Notes: generated by a model not told the origin, from the letters alone. 13,587 nucleotides of DNA from an uncultured Bacteroidales bacterium (GCA_946619625.1 CAMOMF010000198.1:1-13587), one strand, 5' to 3'; shown: positions 1 to 5,844, counted from the stretch's first letter. Made by a program: numbers and translations.

Positions 1-111
1 ATTGGCTGTAGCTGCTACGTGTGAACGCGCGGAATCAATTATCTTCCGCAAGTCACCGAGTAGTTCCGCGGAAACTATTTCGGAAGGATTGAGTTTTTCT
101 ATATTTGCCAT
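1..111 (-). CDS. DUF1016/YhcG-like PDDEXK nuclease, N-terminal fragment (cut by window edge)
   Basis: Only the first 37 codons are inside the window; the gene continues off the left edge. The reading starts with ATG at 111-109 on the minus strand and stays open. The visible protein has a short polar leader, then LLGDLRKIIDSARSHVAATAN at residues 17-37. This resembles the start of the DUF1016 N-terminal domain of YhcG-type proteins, where an amphipathic helix of the form 'I..LI..AR..V..AVN' precedes the usual 'LYW.IG' segment. Members of that family carry a C-terminal PDDEXK nuclease domain and often lie in defence or accessory regions; neither point can be seen here. A good Bacteroidota promoter lies at 204-235, so this is probably a real 5' end. 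The family call is pattern recognition from a short stretch and could be wrong. Confidence 0.6.
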   Translation of the reverse strand, partial: MANIEKLNPSEIVSAELLGDLRKIIDSARSHVAATAN

Positions 112-203
112 ATTGCTCTATTTTTTCTCGCTATTTTTCCTTTTTGTGGGATTAATTGTACTTTCCCGCTGTTCAAATAGATTGTGCATACAAAATGCGA
201 GTG

Positions 204-235
204 CAAAGTTACAAAAAATTTTTGAAACTACCAAA
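204..235 (-). promoter_or_regulatory. Bacteroidota-type promoter for the DUF1016-like gene
   Basis: Read on the minus strand, TAACTTTG (211-204) matches the -7 element TAnnTTTG, and TTTG (235-232) matches the -33 element. The 20-base spacing is optimal. Transcription would start near 197, giving a leader of about 85 bases before the ATG at 111. Confidence 0.75.
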
Positions 236-295
236 TAAAAAGCAAACAAAAAGTAAATATAAAGCGAAATAAAAGTAAATGCCAGGCAAATGATT

Positions 296-304
296 GGGGG
301 GGGG
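296..304. repeat. Homopolymer run of nine G
   Basis: Nine consecutive G, followed by TGTGGG, lie in the AT-rich gap between the DUF1016-like gene and the 119-residue gene. The run is outside any supported coding region and about 60 bases upstream of the promoter at 204-235. Runs of this length are prone to slippage, so the length may vary between cells or be a sequencing error. Confidence 0.8.
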
Positions 305-329
305 TGTGGGCAACATCCGGCATATATAG

Positions 330-372
330 CAACCATAACATGACCATAAGATGACCATAAGATAACCATAAG
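330..372. repeat. 11-base tandem repeat ATGACCATAAG, about four units
   Basis: Units read ATGACCATAAG at 340-350, the same at 351-361, and ATAACCATAAG at 362-372. A degenerate unit CAACCATAAC lies before them at 330-339. The last unit merges into the left arm of the hairpin at 367-408, whose base pairs with CATCTTATG. The array lies downstream of the 119-residue gene in its direction of transcription. No protein is supported here. Confidence 0.8.
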
Positions 373-408
373 ATGAAGCAAGGGGAGTGCACCCCTTGCC
401 ATCTTATG
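367..408 (-). terminator. Long hairpin after the 119-residue gene
   Basis: CATAAGATG (367-375) pairs with CATCTTATG (400-408), and GCAAGGGG (378-385) pairs with CCCCTTGC (392-399). A two-base AA bulge sits between the stems and a six-base loop closes them, giving 17 base pairs in all. It begins 11 bases beyond the stop codon of the minus-strand gene ending at 419, as expected for a terminator. The sequence after it is the 11-base repeat rather than a clean T-run, so it may work as a transcript-end stabiliser instead. Confidence 0.6.
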
Positions 409-418
409 ATTCTCAACC

Positions 419-778
419 CTATTCAACAAATGGTTGCTCCTTCAGTAAACACGCCAGCACAAACGAGTCCATCCGCACGTAAATCTTCCTTTTGCCGGTC
501 AAGACCATGTTTCCGTCTTTTGTCTGCTGTTCAAACAACTGTTTGTATGGCAGCAATCGCTCTTCATCTCGGTATATCTCCGCCGCTTTTCTTTGCAAAC
601 GGCCAAAATGTGCGCGATACGCTTTCTCGTGTTCCGACGATTTTTTCCGTGTTCTCGGATTTGCCAAGTACACTTGGTGCGACTGACCAAATTGTGTCCT
701 CCAGTAAGTATGGCTGTTTTTCCCTACTTTACCACGAATGGCTTTTACTGGCACTTCATATTCAACTTTATTGCTCAT
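419..778 (-). CDS. Conserved-looking small basic protein, unknown function (119 residues)
   Basis: The protein starts MSNKVEYEVPVKAIRGK and is rich in Lys, Arg, Gln and Tyr. I see no signal peptide, membrane segment or catalytic motif. Residues 1-45 look beta-rich (VEYEVPVKAIRGKVG, then HTYWRTQFG and HQVYLANP). Residues 46-90 look helical and strongly charged (RTRKKSSEHEKAYRAHFGRLQRKAAEIYRDEERLLPYKQLFEQQ). From memory this layout resembles small Bacteroidales proteins beginning 'K..Y.VPV.SI.GK', often found in accessory clusters, but I cannot confirm homology. The basic character would fit nucleic-acid binding, which is inference. The start is the first ATG after the AT-rich gap. A hairpin follows the stop, and a possible promoter lies at 804-836. 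The gene follows the DUF3987 gene on the same strand, 155 bases away. Confidence 0.7.
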   Translation of the reverse strand: MSNKVEYEVPVKAIRGKVGKNSHTYWRTQFGQSHQVYLANPRTRKKSSEHEKAYRAHFGRLQRKAAEIYRDEERLLPYKQLFEQQTKDGNMVLTGKRKIYVRMDSFVLACLLKEQPFVE

Positions 779-795
779 AATTTGTTTTTCTTTTA

Positions 796-829
796 TTTGT
801 TGTGAAATCTACATTTGTTTGTTGTGAAA
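796..829. repeat. Two direct copies of TTTGTTGTGAAA, 22 bases apart
   Basis: TTTGTTGTGAAA occurs at 796-807 and again at 818-829. The 22-base period is about two helical turns, so both copies face the same side of the DNA. They lie just upstream of the 119-residue gene and overlap its candidate promoter, as expected for paired operator sites. No regulator is known. Confidence 0.65.
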
Positions 830-836
830 ACTCAAA
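804..836 (-). promoter_or_regulatory. Weak candidate promoter for the 119-residue gene
   Basis: On the minus strand TTTG (836-833) is followed after 21 bases by TAGATTTC (811-804). The second element differs from the -7 consensus TAnnTTTG only at the last base. The -33 element touches the end of the inverted repeat at 835-923, so a factor or structure there could affect it. Confidence 0.4.
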
Positions 837-923
837 TGAGCCAATGAGCCTAATCATTTTGCTTGTCAATTGCTTAATAATCAGATTAATAAATGCACTC
901 ATTGAAAGGCTCATTGGCTCATT
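835..923. repeat. 17-base perfect inverted repeat built from doubled AATGAGCC
   Basis: AATGAGCCAATGAGCCT (835-851) is the exact reverse complement of AGGCTCATTGGCTCATT (907-923), with a 55-base AT-rich interval. Each arm is itself a tandem pair of the 8-mer AATGAGCC / GGCTCATT, and a partial extra copy, CTCATTG, sits at 898-904. It begins 11 bases after the stop codon of the DUF3987 gene. It could be a terminator-like hairpin in RNA. The repeated 8-mers could equally be DNA binding sites. There is no clean T-run beyond it on either strand. Confidence 0.8.
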
Positions 924-933
924 CTTATAATTT

Positions 934-2394
934 TTATACTATTTTTTGATACTTCCCCCGGGAAACTGAAACAATTGATTTTTGCTCACACAGGATGGAT
1001 AGGTATCTCGTGCATGTTGCTCTTGAAACACCATATTGATGACTCATCTTGGTTGCCTCTTTTGTGGTGAACTTTTCCGGCAGGAGGGCGAGTAGTTCTT
1101 CGGCTCGGGGCGGGGTGGGGCGCACGGGTTGTTCGAGCGGGAGAGGATTGGCGGGAGCGGGCAGCACCGTTGCCAGTTCCATCAGGTGGCGCAGCAGTTT
1201 GTCGGCAATGATGAGCAGCGTGCGGAAATCCTCGTCACTGCAATAAAGCACCTCGGGGAAATGCGCAGATGAGTAATTGGGAAGATGCGTCGATGCAGAT
1301 GCGGGTGCGGGTTTGTCTTTGCCCAGCACCTTGTGCACCCAGTTCTTCAGTCCGCTTGGTCCGGATGGGGTGGCTGGTTGCTGCGGCTCGGCAGCCTGAA
1401 CAGGCAGTTCCAGACGGAGTGTGCTCAGCACCATGCCTATGCGCTTGAGTGTCACGGGCATACGGATGAACATGGAACGGAAACAGAGGGGGATAGGCAT
1501 GGCATCTTCAGATAGTTGCATGTCGTTCACGAGGGTTTCCATGTCCAGTAAGTACTTGCCAAGCGTTTCGGCTTGTTTGTTGGTGAGACTCCACAGGCAG
1601 TCGTGGTCCTGATGGCTCAGCCATTGCCACCGCGCCAGCAGTTCTTCCCCCAACTGCGTGAACACCATCTTGGCACTGTTCTCGGTGTAGTGGTCACCGT
1701 GCATCAGCACCTTGGGGTTGAAGGGCATCAGTTCCGACACGATATAAGGCAGGAAGCGGCTTGCCAGACCGTCCTCACCGGAGCCTAACAGGGGCCTGAG
1801 TTGGTTGGGCGTGCCGGATAGCAGGACACTCAGTTTGGGTTCGTCGAAGCGCAACAGACGGCTCTTTTTGCTGTCCGCGCGCCGCACTTTGCTGTATGCC
1901 TCGTGCTCGTACGCCTGACGGAACAGGTCGGAGTAGTCGCCGTAGTCTTTCTTCCAAATCTTGGAGAGGTTGTCCATCTCGGTTGCCATCATAAAGCCCT
2001 CGCCGCCACACCGTTTGTAGATGTCCAGAAAAGAGGCGGCGGACGAGTTGGCGGGAATCTCCGCCATCTTGCCTTGTTTGCGCAGGTGGTCTTCAATAGG
2101 CTTGATGAGCAGTCGCGCGTTGTTCATGACGCCTTTGCCCGAGGCGGGCGGTGCGACGACCATGGTCATGAGGTGGGGGTAATAGGTGTGTTGCGGGTCA
2201 CCGTGCAGCATCTTCATGTGCGGCATGGCGTAACTGCATACGGTCAGTGTGGACAGCAAGAGCATGTCCTGGAGGGCGGGCTGGTCGGCAATGCTGACCG
2301 CCTTGGTGAGGAACGGAGGCAGAGAGCCCTGTTCCAGGTCCGTCGTGAGGTACATATCCCCGGACGGAGCAATGAAATCATTGTTCTTAATCAT
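934..2394 (-). CDS. DUF3987-type P-loop ATPase/primase-associated protein with C-terminal winged helix
   Basis: This 486-residue soluble protein carries APPASGKGV at residues 81-89, a Walker A loop. It is followed by a Walker-B-like GFMMATEMD (133-141), a sensor-like LSVLLSGTPNQL (188-199) and GEDGLASRF (206-214) with a possible arginine finger. This order fits DUF3987 proteins, which are helicase-like and common in Bacteroidota phages, integrative elements and accessory islands. Residues 331-375 and 408-432 are Pro/Ala-rich linkers. Residues 440-486 (FTTKEATKMSHQYGVSRATCTRYL...) look like a winged-helix DNA-binding domain that could read the unusual repeats around the gene. The N-terminal VirE-type primase domain sometimes found next to such proteins is absent, and no primase gene is adjacent. 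Start choice: first ATG, about 180 bases after a strong promoter. The substrate and role in the cell are unknown. Confidence 0.82.
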   Translation of the reverse strand: MIKNNDFIAPSGDMYLTTDLEQGSLPPFLTKAVSIADQPALQDMLLLSTLTVCSYAMPHMKMLHGDPQHTYYPHLMTMVVAPPASGKGVMNNARLLIKPIEDHLRKQGKMAEIPANSSAASFLDIYKRCGGEGFMMATEMDNLSKIWKKDYGDYSDLFRQAYEHEAYSKVRRADSKKSRLLRFDEPKLSVLLSGTPNQLRPLLGSGEDGLASRFLPYIVSELMPFNPKVLMHGDHYTENSAKMVFTQLGEELLARWQWLSHQDHDCLWSLTNKQAETLGKYLLDMETLVNDMQLSEDAMPIPLCFRSMFIRMPVTLKRIGMVLSTLRLELPVQAAEPQQPATPSGPSGLKNWVHKVLGKDKPAPASASTHLPNYSSAHFPEVLYCSDEDFRTLLIIADKLLRHLMELATVLPAPANPLPLEQPVRPTPPRAEELLALLPEKFTTKEATKMSHQYGVSRATCTRYLSILCEQKSIVSVSRGKYQKIV

Positions 2395-2439
2395 GAATAA
2401 AATTTTTAACAGATTCTTGCTACGGTTAGGTTGATAGGG

Positions 2440-2511
2440 CTAACGGGTAGTTAAAATCCGGGTTAATAATTAAGGCACCAAAATAAAGCAACTTTTATCA
2501 GTGCCCGTTAG
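2440..2511 (-). promoter_or_regulatory. Structured 5' leader of the DUF3987 gene (nested hairpins)
   Basis: CTAACGGG (2440-2447) is complementary to CCCGTTAG (2504-2511). Inside them GGCAC (2474-2478) pairs with GTGCC (2501-2505), and ATAAA (2483-2487) with TTTAT (2494-2498). The outer and inner stems share two bases, so they compete at that junction. The region lies between the promoter at 2580-2611 and the start codon at 2394, so it would be in the untranslated leader. I do not recognise a known riboswitch class. Confidence 0.5.
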
Positions 2512-2579
2512 TGTGGCTCCGAAACAAAAGCGCAAAACAGTAAAACAGGTTTAGGTGCAGATTGTTTCAAAACTGAGTG

Positions 2580-2611
2580 CAAAGGTACGAAAAATTTTCG
2601 ATATTTCCAAA
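2580..2611 (-). promoter_or_regulatory. Promoter of the DUF3987 gene
   Basis: On the minus strand TTTG (2611-2608) and TACCTTTG (2587-2580) match the Bacteroidota -33 and -7 elements with exactly 20 bases between them. Transcription would start near 2573, giving a leader of about 180 bases. The -33 element lies inside the palindrome at 2605-2622. Confidence 0.75.
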
Positions 2612-2622
2612 TTTATTTGGAA
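2605..2622. promoter_or_regulatory. 18-base palindrome over the -33 box (candidate operator)
   Basis: TTCCAAAT-TT-ATTTGGAA has perfect 8-base arms around a two-base centre and covers the -33 element of the DUF3987 promoter. A protein bound here would block the promoter, so a repressor site is the natural reading. The regulator is unknown. Confidence 0.5.
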
Positions 2623-2643
2623 CTTTTTTGTGAATATGCCCCA

Positions 2644-2657
2644 TAAAATGCATTTTA
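2644..2657. promoter_or_regulatory. 14-base perfect palindrome upstream of the DUF3987 promoter
   Basis: TAAAATGCATTTTA is a perfect palindrome. It is flanked by ATGCC (2636-2640) and GGCAT (2658-2662), which extend the symmetry with a three-base offset. It lies about 33 bases upstream of the -33 box, a usual place for an activator or a second repressor site. Confidence 0.45.
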
Positions 2658-2716
2658 GGCATAGTTTTGGGCACGTGCGTGCGCGTTTCCCGAATGAAAG
2701 TGTACCATTTTAAGGG

Positions 2717-2807
2717 TTGAGGTGGTTTGAGCGCCCTGCGGGCTGTTTGAAATAGTTTGAGGTGGTCGGAACAACGTCAAACCACCTCAAACAAAAAATC
2801 AAACTAT
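2717..2807 (-). terminator. Terminator-like repeat cluster after korB with alternative hairpins
   Basis: The sequence starts a few bases beyond the korB stop codon. ACCACCTCAAAC (2781-2792) can pair with GTTTGAGGTGGT (2755-2766), a 12-base stem with a 14-base loop. The overlapping TCAAACCACCTCAA (2777-2790) can pair instead with TTGAGGTGGTTTGA (2717-2730), a 14-base stem. A further pair is TCAAACTAT (2799-2807) with ATAGTTTGA (2752-2760). Read on the minus strand, the cluster begins with a run of six T at 2798-2793. It probably ends the korAB transcript, but the duplicated arm is more than a terminator needs. Confidence 0.6.
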
Positions 2808-2818
2808 GTCAGACCGCT

Positions 2819-3910
2819 TTACAACTCCCACGACTCGAGAGTGCGTGTGAGGGCATCGAACGTGGCAGTCTTGGCAGTAGCATGAATCTCGTTAATCTGC
2901 CGGTTGACCGCTTCATCGTAGGTCTCCTCCTCCACGCTGCGGATGACACCCAGTGCGATGGGGAAAGCGAAGGGGTCCTGCGCCTCGGCGTTCTCTGCTG
3001 CAGCTTTGCCTTCGATGGTGTCGTGTTGTCCCATGAGGGCGAGCATACGGTGCATGGTGGGGTCGGCAATGGTGGCGTCATGCACGAGGATATCTTCCTC
3101 CAGACGGATGTTTCCCGCCTTGTCGCGCCACGAACCGTCTTCGCCCTTGATAACTACTGCCAGCACTGGCAGCAGTCCCTTGGTGTAGTCCAGTACGAGT
3201 GCTCTGTCGCGGTTCTTGCCGTAGATCATCGGCTCGCCCTGTCGAAGGACAATAGAGTGGTCTTCGCGCATGGTGCGGTCTGCAATCCAGTTGTGCGTGC
3301 CGTTATTGAAGATGACGCAGTTGACGAGGCACTCGATGAGACTGGCACCTTTGTGTTGCTGCGCTGCCACCATGCAAGCAACGGTGGTGGGCATGTCCAC
3401 ATCCAGGGTGCGGGCAAAGAACGTGCCGCGTGCGCCGAAGCACAGTTCCGCCGGAATGAACGGACGCTCTACCGTGCCGAAAGGAGACGACTTGCTGACA
3501 AATCCCTTGGGTGAAGTGGGTGAATACTGTCCTTTGGTGAGACCGTAAATGCGGTTGTTGAACAGACAGATATTCAGGTCCACATTGCGGCGCATGGAGT
3601 GGATGAAATGGTTGCCTCCGATAGCCAGGCAGTCGCCGTCACCGGTCATCTGCCAGACGGTCAGTTCGGGGTGCGAGGTCTTGACGCCGGTGGCAATCGC
3701 CGCGCCGCGGCCGTGGATAGTGTTGAACCCGTAGGGAGCCAGGTAGTGCGGCATACGGCTGGAGCAGCCTATACCGGAAATGACGGCAATCTTGTGCGGC
3801 TCGATGCCAATTTCTGCCATTGCTTTCTGCAGTGCCGCTGCAATGGCGTGGTCGCCACAGCCCGGACAAAAACGTACGTATTGGTCTGATTTAAACTGAC
3901 TTGCTTCCAT
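2819..3910 (-). CDS. korB: 2-oxoacid:ferredoxin oxidoreductase, beta subunit (probably 2-oxoglutarate)
   Basis: This cytoplasmic subunit binds thiamine diphosphate and an iron-sulfur cluster and, with KorA, oxidatively decarboxylates a 2-oxoacid to acyl-CoA while reducing ferredoxin. The 363-residue protein shows CPGCG (C15, C18), C49 in GIGCSSR and C198, the four cysteines expected for the [4Fe-4S] site of this family. The thiamine diphosphate/Mg motif runs from GDGD (90-93) to NNRIYGLTKGQ (118-128). The C-terminal third (DILVHDATIADPTMHRML onward, about 275-363) is the extended tail seen in Bacteroidota homologues. The start ATG lies only two bases after the korA stop, so the genes are translationally linked. 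The 2-oxoglutarate preference is inferred from the family and the two-gene layout; pyruvate or branched-chain oxoacids remain possible. Confidence 0.93.
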   Translation of the reverse strand: MEASQFKSDQYVRFCPGCGDHAIAAALQKAMAEIGIEPHKIAVISGIGCSSRMPHYLAPYGFNTIHGRGAAIATGVKTSHPELTVWQMTGDGDCLAIGGNHFIHSMRRNVDLNICLFNNRIYGLTKGQYSPTSPKGFVSKSSPFGTVERPFIPAELCFGARGTFFARTLDVDMPTTVACMVAAQQHKGASLIECLVNCVIFNNGTHNWIADRTMREDHSIVLRQGEPMIYGKNRDRALVLDYTKGLLPVLAVVIKGEDGSWRDKAGNIRLEEDILVHDATIADPTMHRMLALMGQHDTIEGKAAAENAEAQDPFAFPIALGVIRSVEEETYDEAVNRQINEIHATAKTATFDALTRTLESWEL

Positions 3911-3912
3911 GA

Positions 3913-5712
3913 TTACAACGATTTAACATATTCCACAATATCCGCCACTTGGAACGGCTGACCTTCTATTTTATTGAACTGCTCAAAATGGATGTCGGGG
4001 AACTGACTCCGCAGGTATGCCACAAACTGCCCGCTGTTCAGTTCGCACACGACAATCTTCTTATACCGTGCCAGCACGGAACGGGTGTTGCGCGGGAGCG
4101 GGTGGATGAAATTGAAGTGTGCCAGTGCGCAGTTCAGTTCATTGGCAGCGGCGTGCAGGTGTCCCTCTGTGGAGCCCCAACCCACTAATAACGTGTCAGC
4201 GGCGGCATTGCCCTGCACGTTCAGGTAGGGGATGCGGTTCTCCACTTGCTGCACTTTGGCGGCACGGGCGCGTACCATCCGTTCGTGGTTCTTGGGGTCG
4301 GTGCTGATAGTGCCTTTCTCGCTGTCTCTTTCCAGACCTATGTTGCGGTGCTCGAAACCCTCCATACCGGGGAAAGCCCAGTAGCGCACGCCGTTTTCGT
4401 CGCGCAGGGCGGGGTTGAAGTGTCCTTTCAGCTCTGCGGGAGCCCCCTGCGGGTGTATCTCAGGCAGGTGGGCCAGTTCGGGTATGCGCCACAGGGACGT
4501 GCCGTTGGCAAGGTAAGTGTCGGTAAGCAGGATGACAGGAGTCATGTTCTCCAAGGCTATCTTCGCTGCCATGTAAGCATAGTCGAAGCAGTTGGCGGGA
4601 GTGGACGCAGCCATCACGACCGCGGGGCACTCGCCGTTGCGACCATAGACGGCTTGTAACAGGTCGGTCTGTTCGGTCTTGGTAGGCAGTCCCGTAGAAG
4701 GTCCGCCGCGCTGTACGTCGATGACCACCAATGGCAGTTCCGCCATGACTGCCAGTCCCACGGCTTCGCTCTTCAGCGACAGACCGGGGCCCGAGGTGCT
4801 GGTACATGCCAAGTCGCCGGCAAAAGCGGCACCCACAGCCGTACAAACGCCGCTGATCTCGTCCTCGGCTTGCCCGACCATCACGCCGCAGTCCTTGCGT
4901 GCCGCCAACTCCTGCATGATGTCCGTGGCGGGAGTGATGGGATAACTGCCGAGGAACAGGCGCTTACCCGCTTTTTCCGCTGCGGCTATCAGCCCCCATG
5001 CCGTGGCTTTGTTGCCGGCGATAGAGGTGTAACGGCCGTGCTCTTTCTCTTCGGCTTTTTCGATGCGAACCTGCTTGATGTCCATGGCAAGGTTCTGCCC
5101 GTAGTTGTAGCCGTCGGTCAGCACCTTGACATTAGGCGCAATCAGCGCAGGTTTCTTCTTGAACTTGTCCTCCAGGAAATGGATGGCGTGGTCGATAGGG
5201 CGGTCAAACAGCCAGCAAACCAAGCCCAAGGCGAACATGTTCTTGGAGCGGATGACGGCTTTGTTATCCAGCCCCGAGTCCTTGAGACTCTCCTTGGTGA
5301 GCGAGGTCAGGTTGACCGGCACAATCTGTACCGTTTCGGGCAAACCCAATTCTACGAAGGGGTTGTCGGTCTTGTACAGGGCTTTTTCCAGATCCTTGGC
5401 GGTGAAGGAGTCCATGTCGCACAGGATGACCGAATGGTCGTGGATGTTTTTCACGTTGACTTTCAGAGCGGCAGCGTTCATGGCTACCAGCACATCGGCT
5501 TTGTCACCTGGGGTGTAAACGCCCTTGCCCAACTGCACCTGAAAGCCGCTTACTCCGCCCAGCGTACCTTGCGGGGCGCGAATCTCGGCGGGAAAATCGG
5601 GCAGCGTGGAGATTTCGTCACCCAAGATAGCCGAAAGCGAGGAGAAGAGATTGCCGGTGAGCTGCATGCCGTCGCCGGAGTCTCCCACAAATCGCACTAC
5701 AACAGTTTGCAT
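3913..5712 (-). CDS. korA: 2-oxoacid:ferredoxin oxidoreductase, fused gamma-alpha subunit
   Basis: The 599-residue protein is a fusion of the gamma domain (about 1-190, starting VVVRFVGDSGDGMQLTG) with the alpha domain (about 225-599). The alpha part contains YPITPATD (257-264), the substrate/CoA-side signature, then QAEDEISG (281-288), STSGPGLSLKSE (305-316) and QRGGPSTGLPTKTEQTDL (334-351). All of these are characteristic of KorA-type enzymes. Together with KorB it forms the complete enzyme. No separate ferredoxin-like delta subunit gene is present, as is usual for the two-subunit type, so electrons leave to free ferredoxin. In anaerobic Bacteroidales the enzyme works around 2-oxoglutarate in the reductive or branched TCA pathway. 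It is the first gene of the operon, with its promoter 53 bases upstream, and the start is supported by that spacing and the gamma-domain N-terminus. Confidence 0.94.
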   Translation of the reverse strand: MQTVVVRFVGDSGDGMQLTGNLFSSLSAILGDEISTLPDFPAEIRAPQGTLGGVSGFQVQLGKGVYTPGDKADVLVAMNAAALKVNVKNIHDHSVILCDMDSFTAKDLEKALYKTDNPFVELGLPETVQIVPVNLTSLTKESLKDSGLDNKAVIRSKNMFALGLVCWLFDRPIDHAIHFLEDKFKKKPALIAPNVKVLTDGYNYGQNLAMDIKQVRIEKAEEKEHGRYTSIAGNKATAWGLIAAAEKAGKRLFLGSYPITPATDIMQELAARKDCGVMVGQAEDEISGVCTAVGAAFAGDLACTSTSGPGLSLKSEAVGLAVMAELPLVVIDVQRGGPSTGLPTKTEQTDLLQAVYGRNGECPAVVMAASTPANCFDYAYMAAKIALENMTPVILLTDTYLANGTSLWRIPELAHLPEIHPQGAPAELKGHFNPALRDENGVRYWAFPGMEGFEHRNIGLERDSEKGTISTDPKNHERMVRARAAKVQQVENRIPYLNVQGNAAADTLLVGWGSTEGHLHAAANELNCALAHFNFIHPLPRNTRSVLARYKKIVVCELNSGQFVAYLRSQFPDIHFEQFNKIEGQPFQVADIVEYVKSL

Positions 5713-5764
5713 ATTCTATTTAATTTTTATGTGTTTTATAGCATAAGTTGCGCCAAAAAGCGTG

Positions 5765-5796
5765 CAAAGTTACTGCTTTTTTCTGACATATGCAAA
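5765..5796 (-). promoter_or_regulatory. korAB promoter
   Basis: On the minus strand TTTG (5796-5793) and TAACTTTG (5772-5765) are separated by 20 bases. The spacer begins CATATGTCAGAAAA, nearly the same as at the acpP and yhcH promoters. The predicted start is near 5758, so the leader is about 45 bases. Confidence 0.85.
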
Positions 5797-5813
5797 TTTT
5801 TTTGGCAGTTTGC

Positions 5814-5844
5814 TTGCATATTTGAAAAAAAAATATTAACTTTG
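5814..5844 (+). promoter_or_regulatory. Promoter of the TPR lipoprotein gene, divergent from korAB
   Basis: TTG (5814-5816) and TAACTTTG (5837-5844) are spaced by 20 bases, with CATATTTGAAAA in the spacer. The -33 box lies 18 bases from that of korAB, so the two promoters are back to back and could share control. The leader of about 115 bases contains a palindrome CCGAATTCGG (5887-5896) enclosed by GCGGTG (5863-5868) and CACCGC (5914-5919), which may fold. Confidence 0.75.

Noticed and set aside
330..372. Possible CRISPR array from the 11-base repeats
   Set aside because: The units are too short and directly adjacent, without spacers, and no cas gene is near. It is a simple tandem repeat.
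118..429. Minus-strand open frame of 103 codons in the gap between the first two genes
   Set aside because: It would cross the hairpin, the 11-base repeats, the G-run and the promoter at 204-235, and its sequence looks like translated AT-rich noncoding DNA.
934..2810. Complete insertion sequence or integrative element around the DUF3987 gene
   Set aside because: I found no transposase, integrase, matching terminal inverted repeats at both borders, or target duplication. The repeats on the two sides differ from each other, so mobile-element borders cannot be supported from this window.
2762..3514. Plus-strand open frame of 250 codons opposite korB
   Set aside because: It runs through the hairpin cluster and over the conserved korB gene; no motif or start signals.
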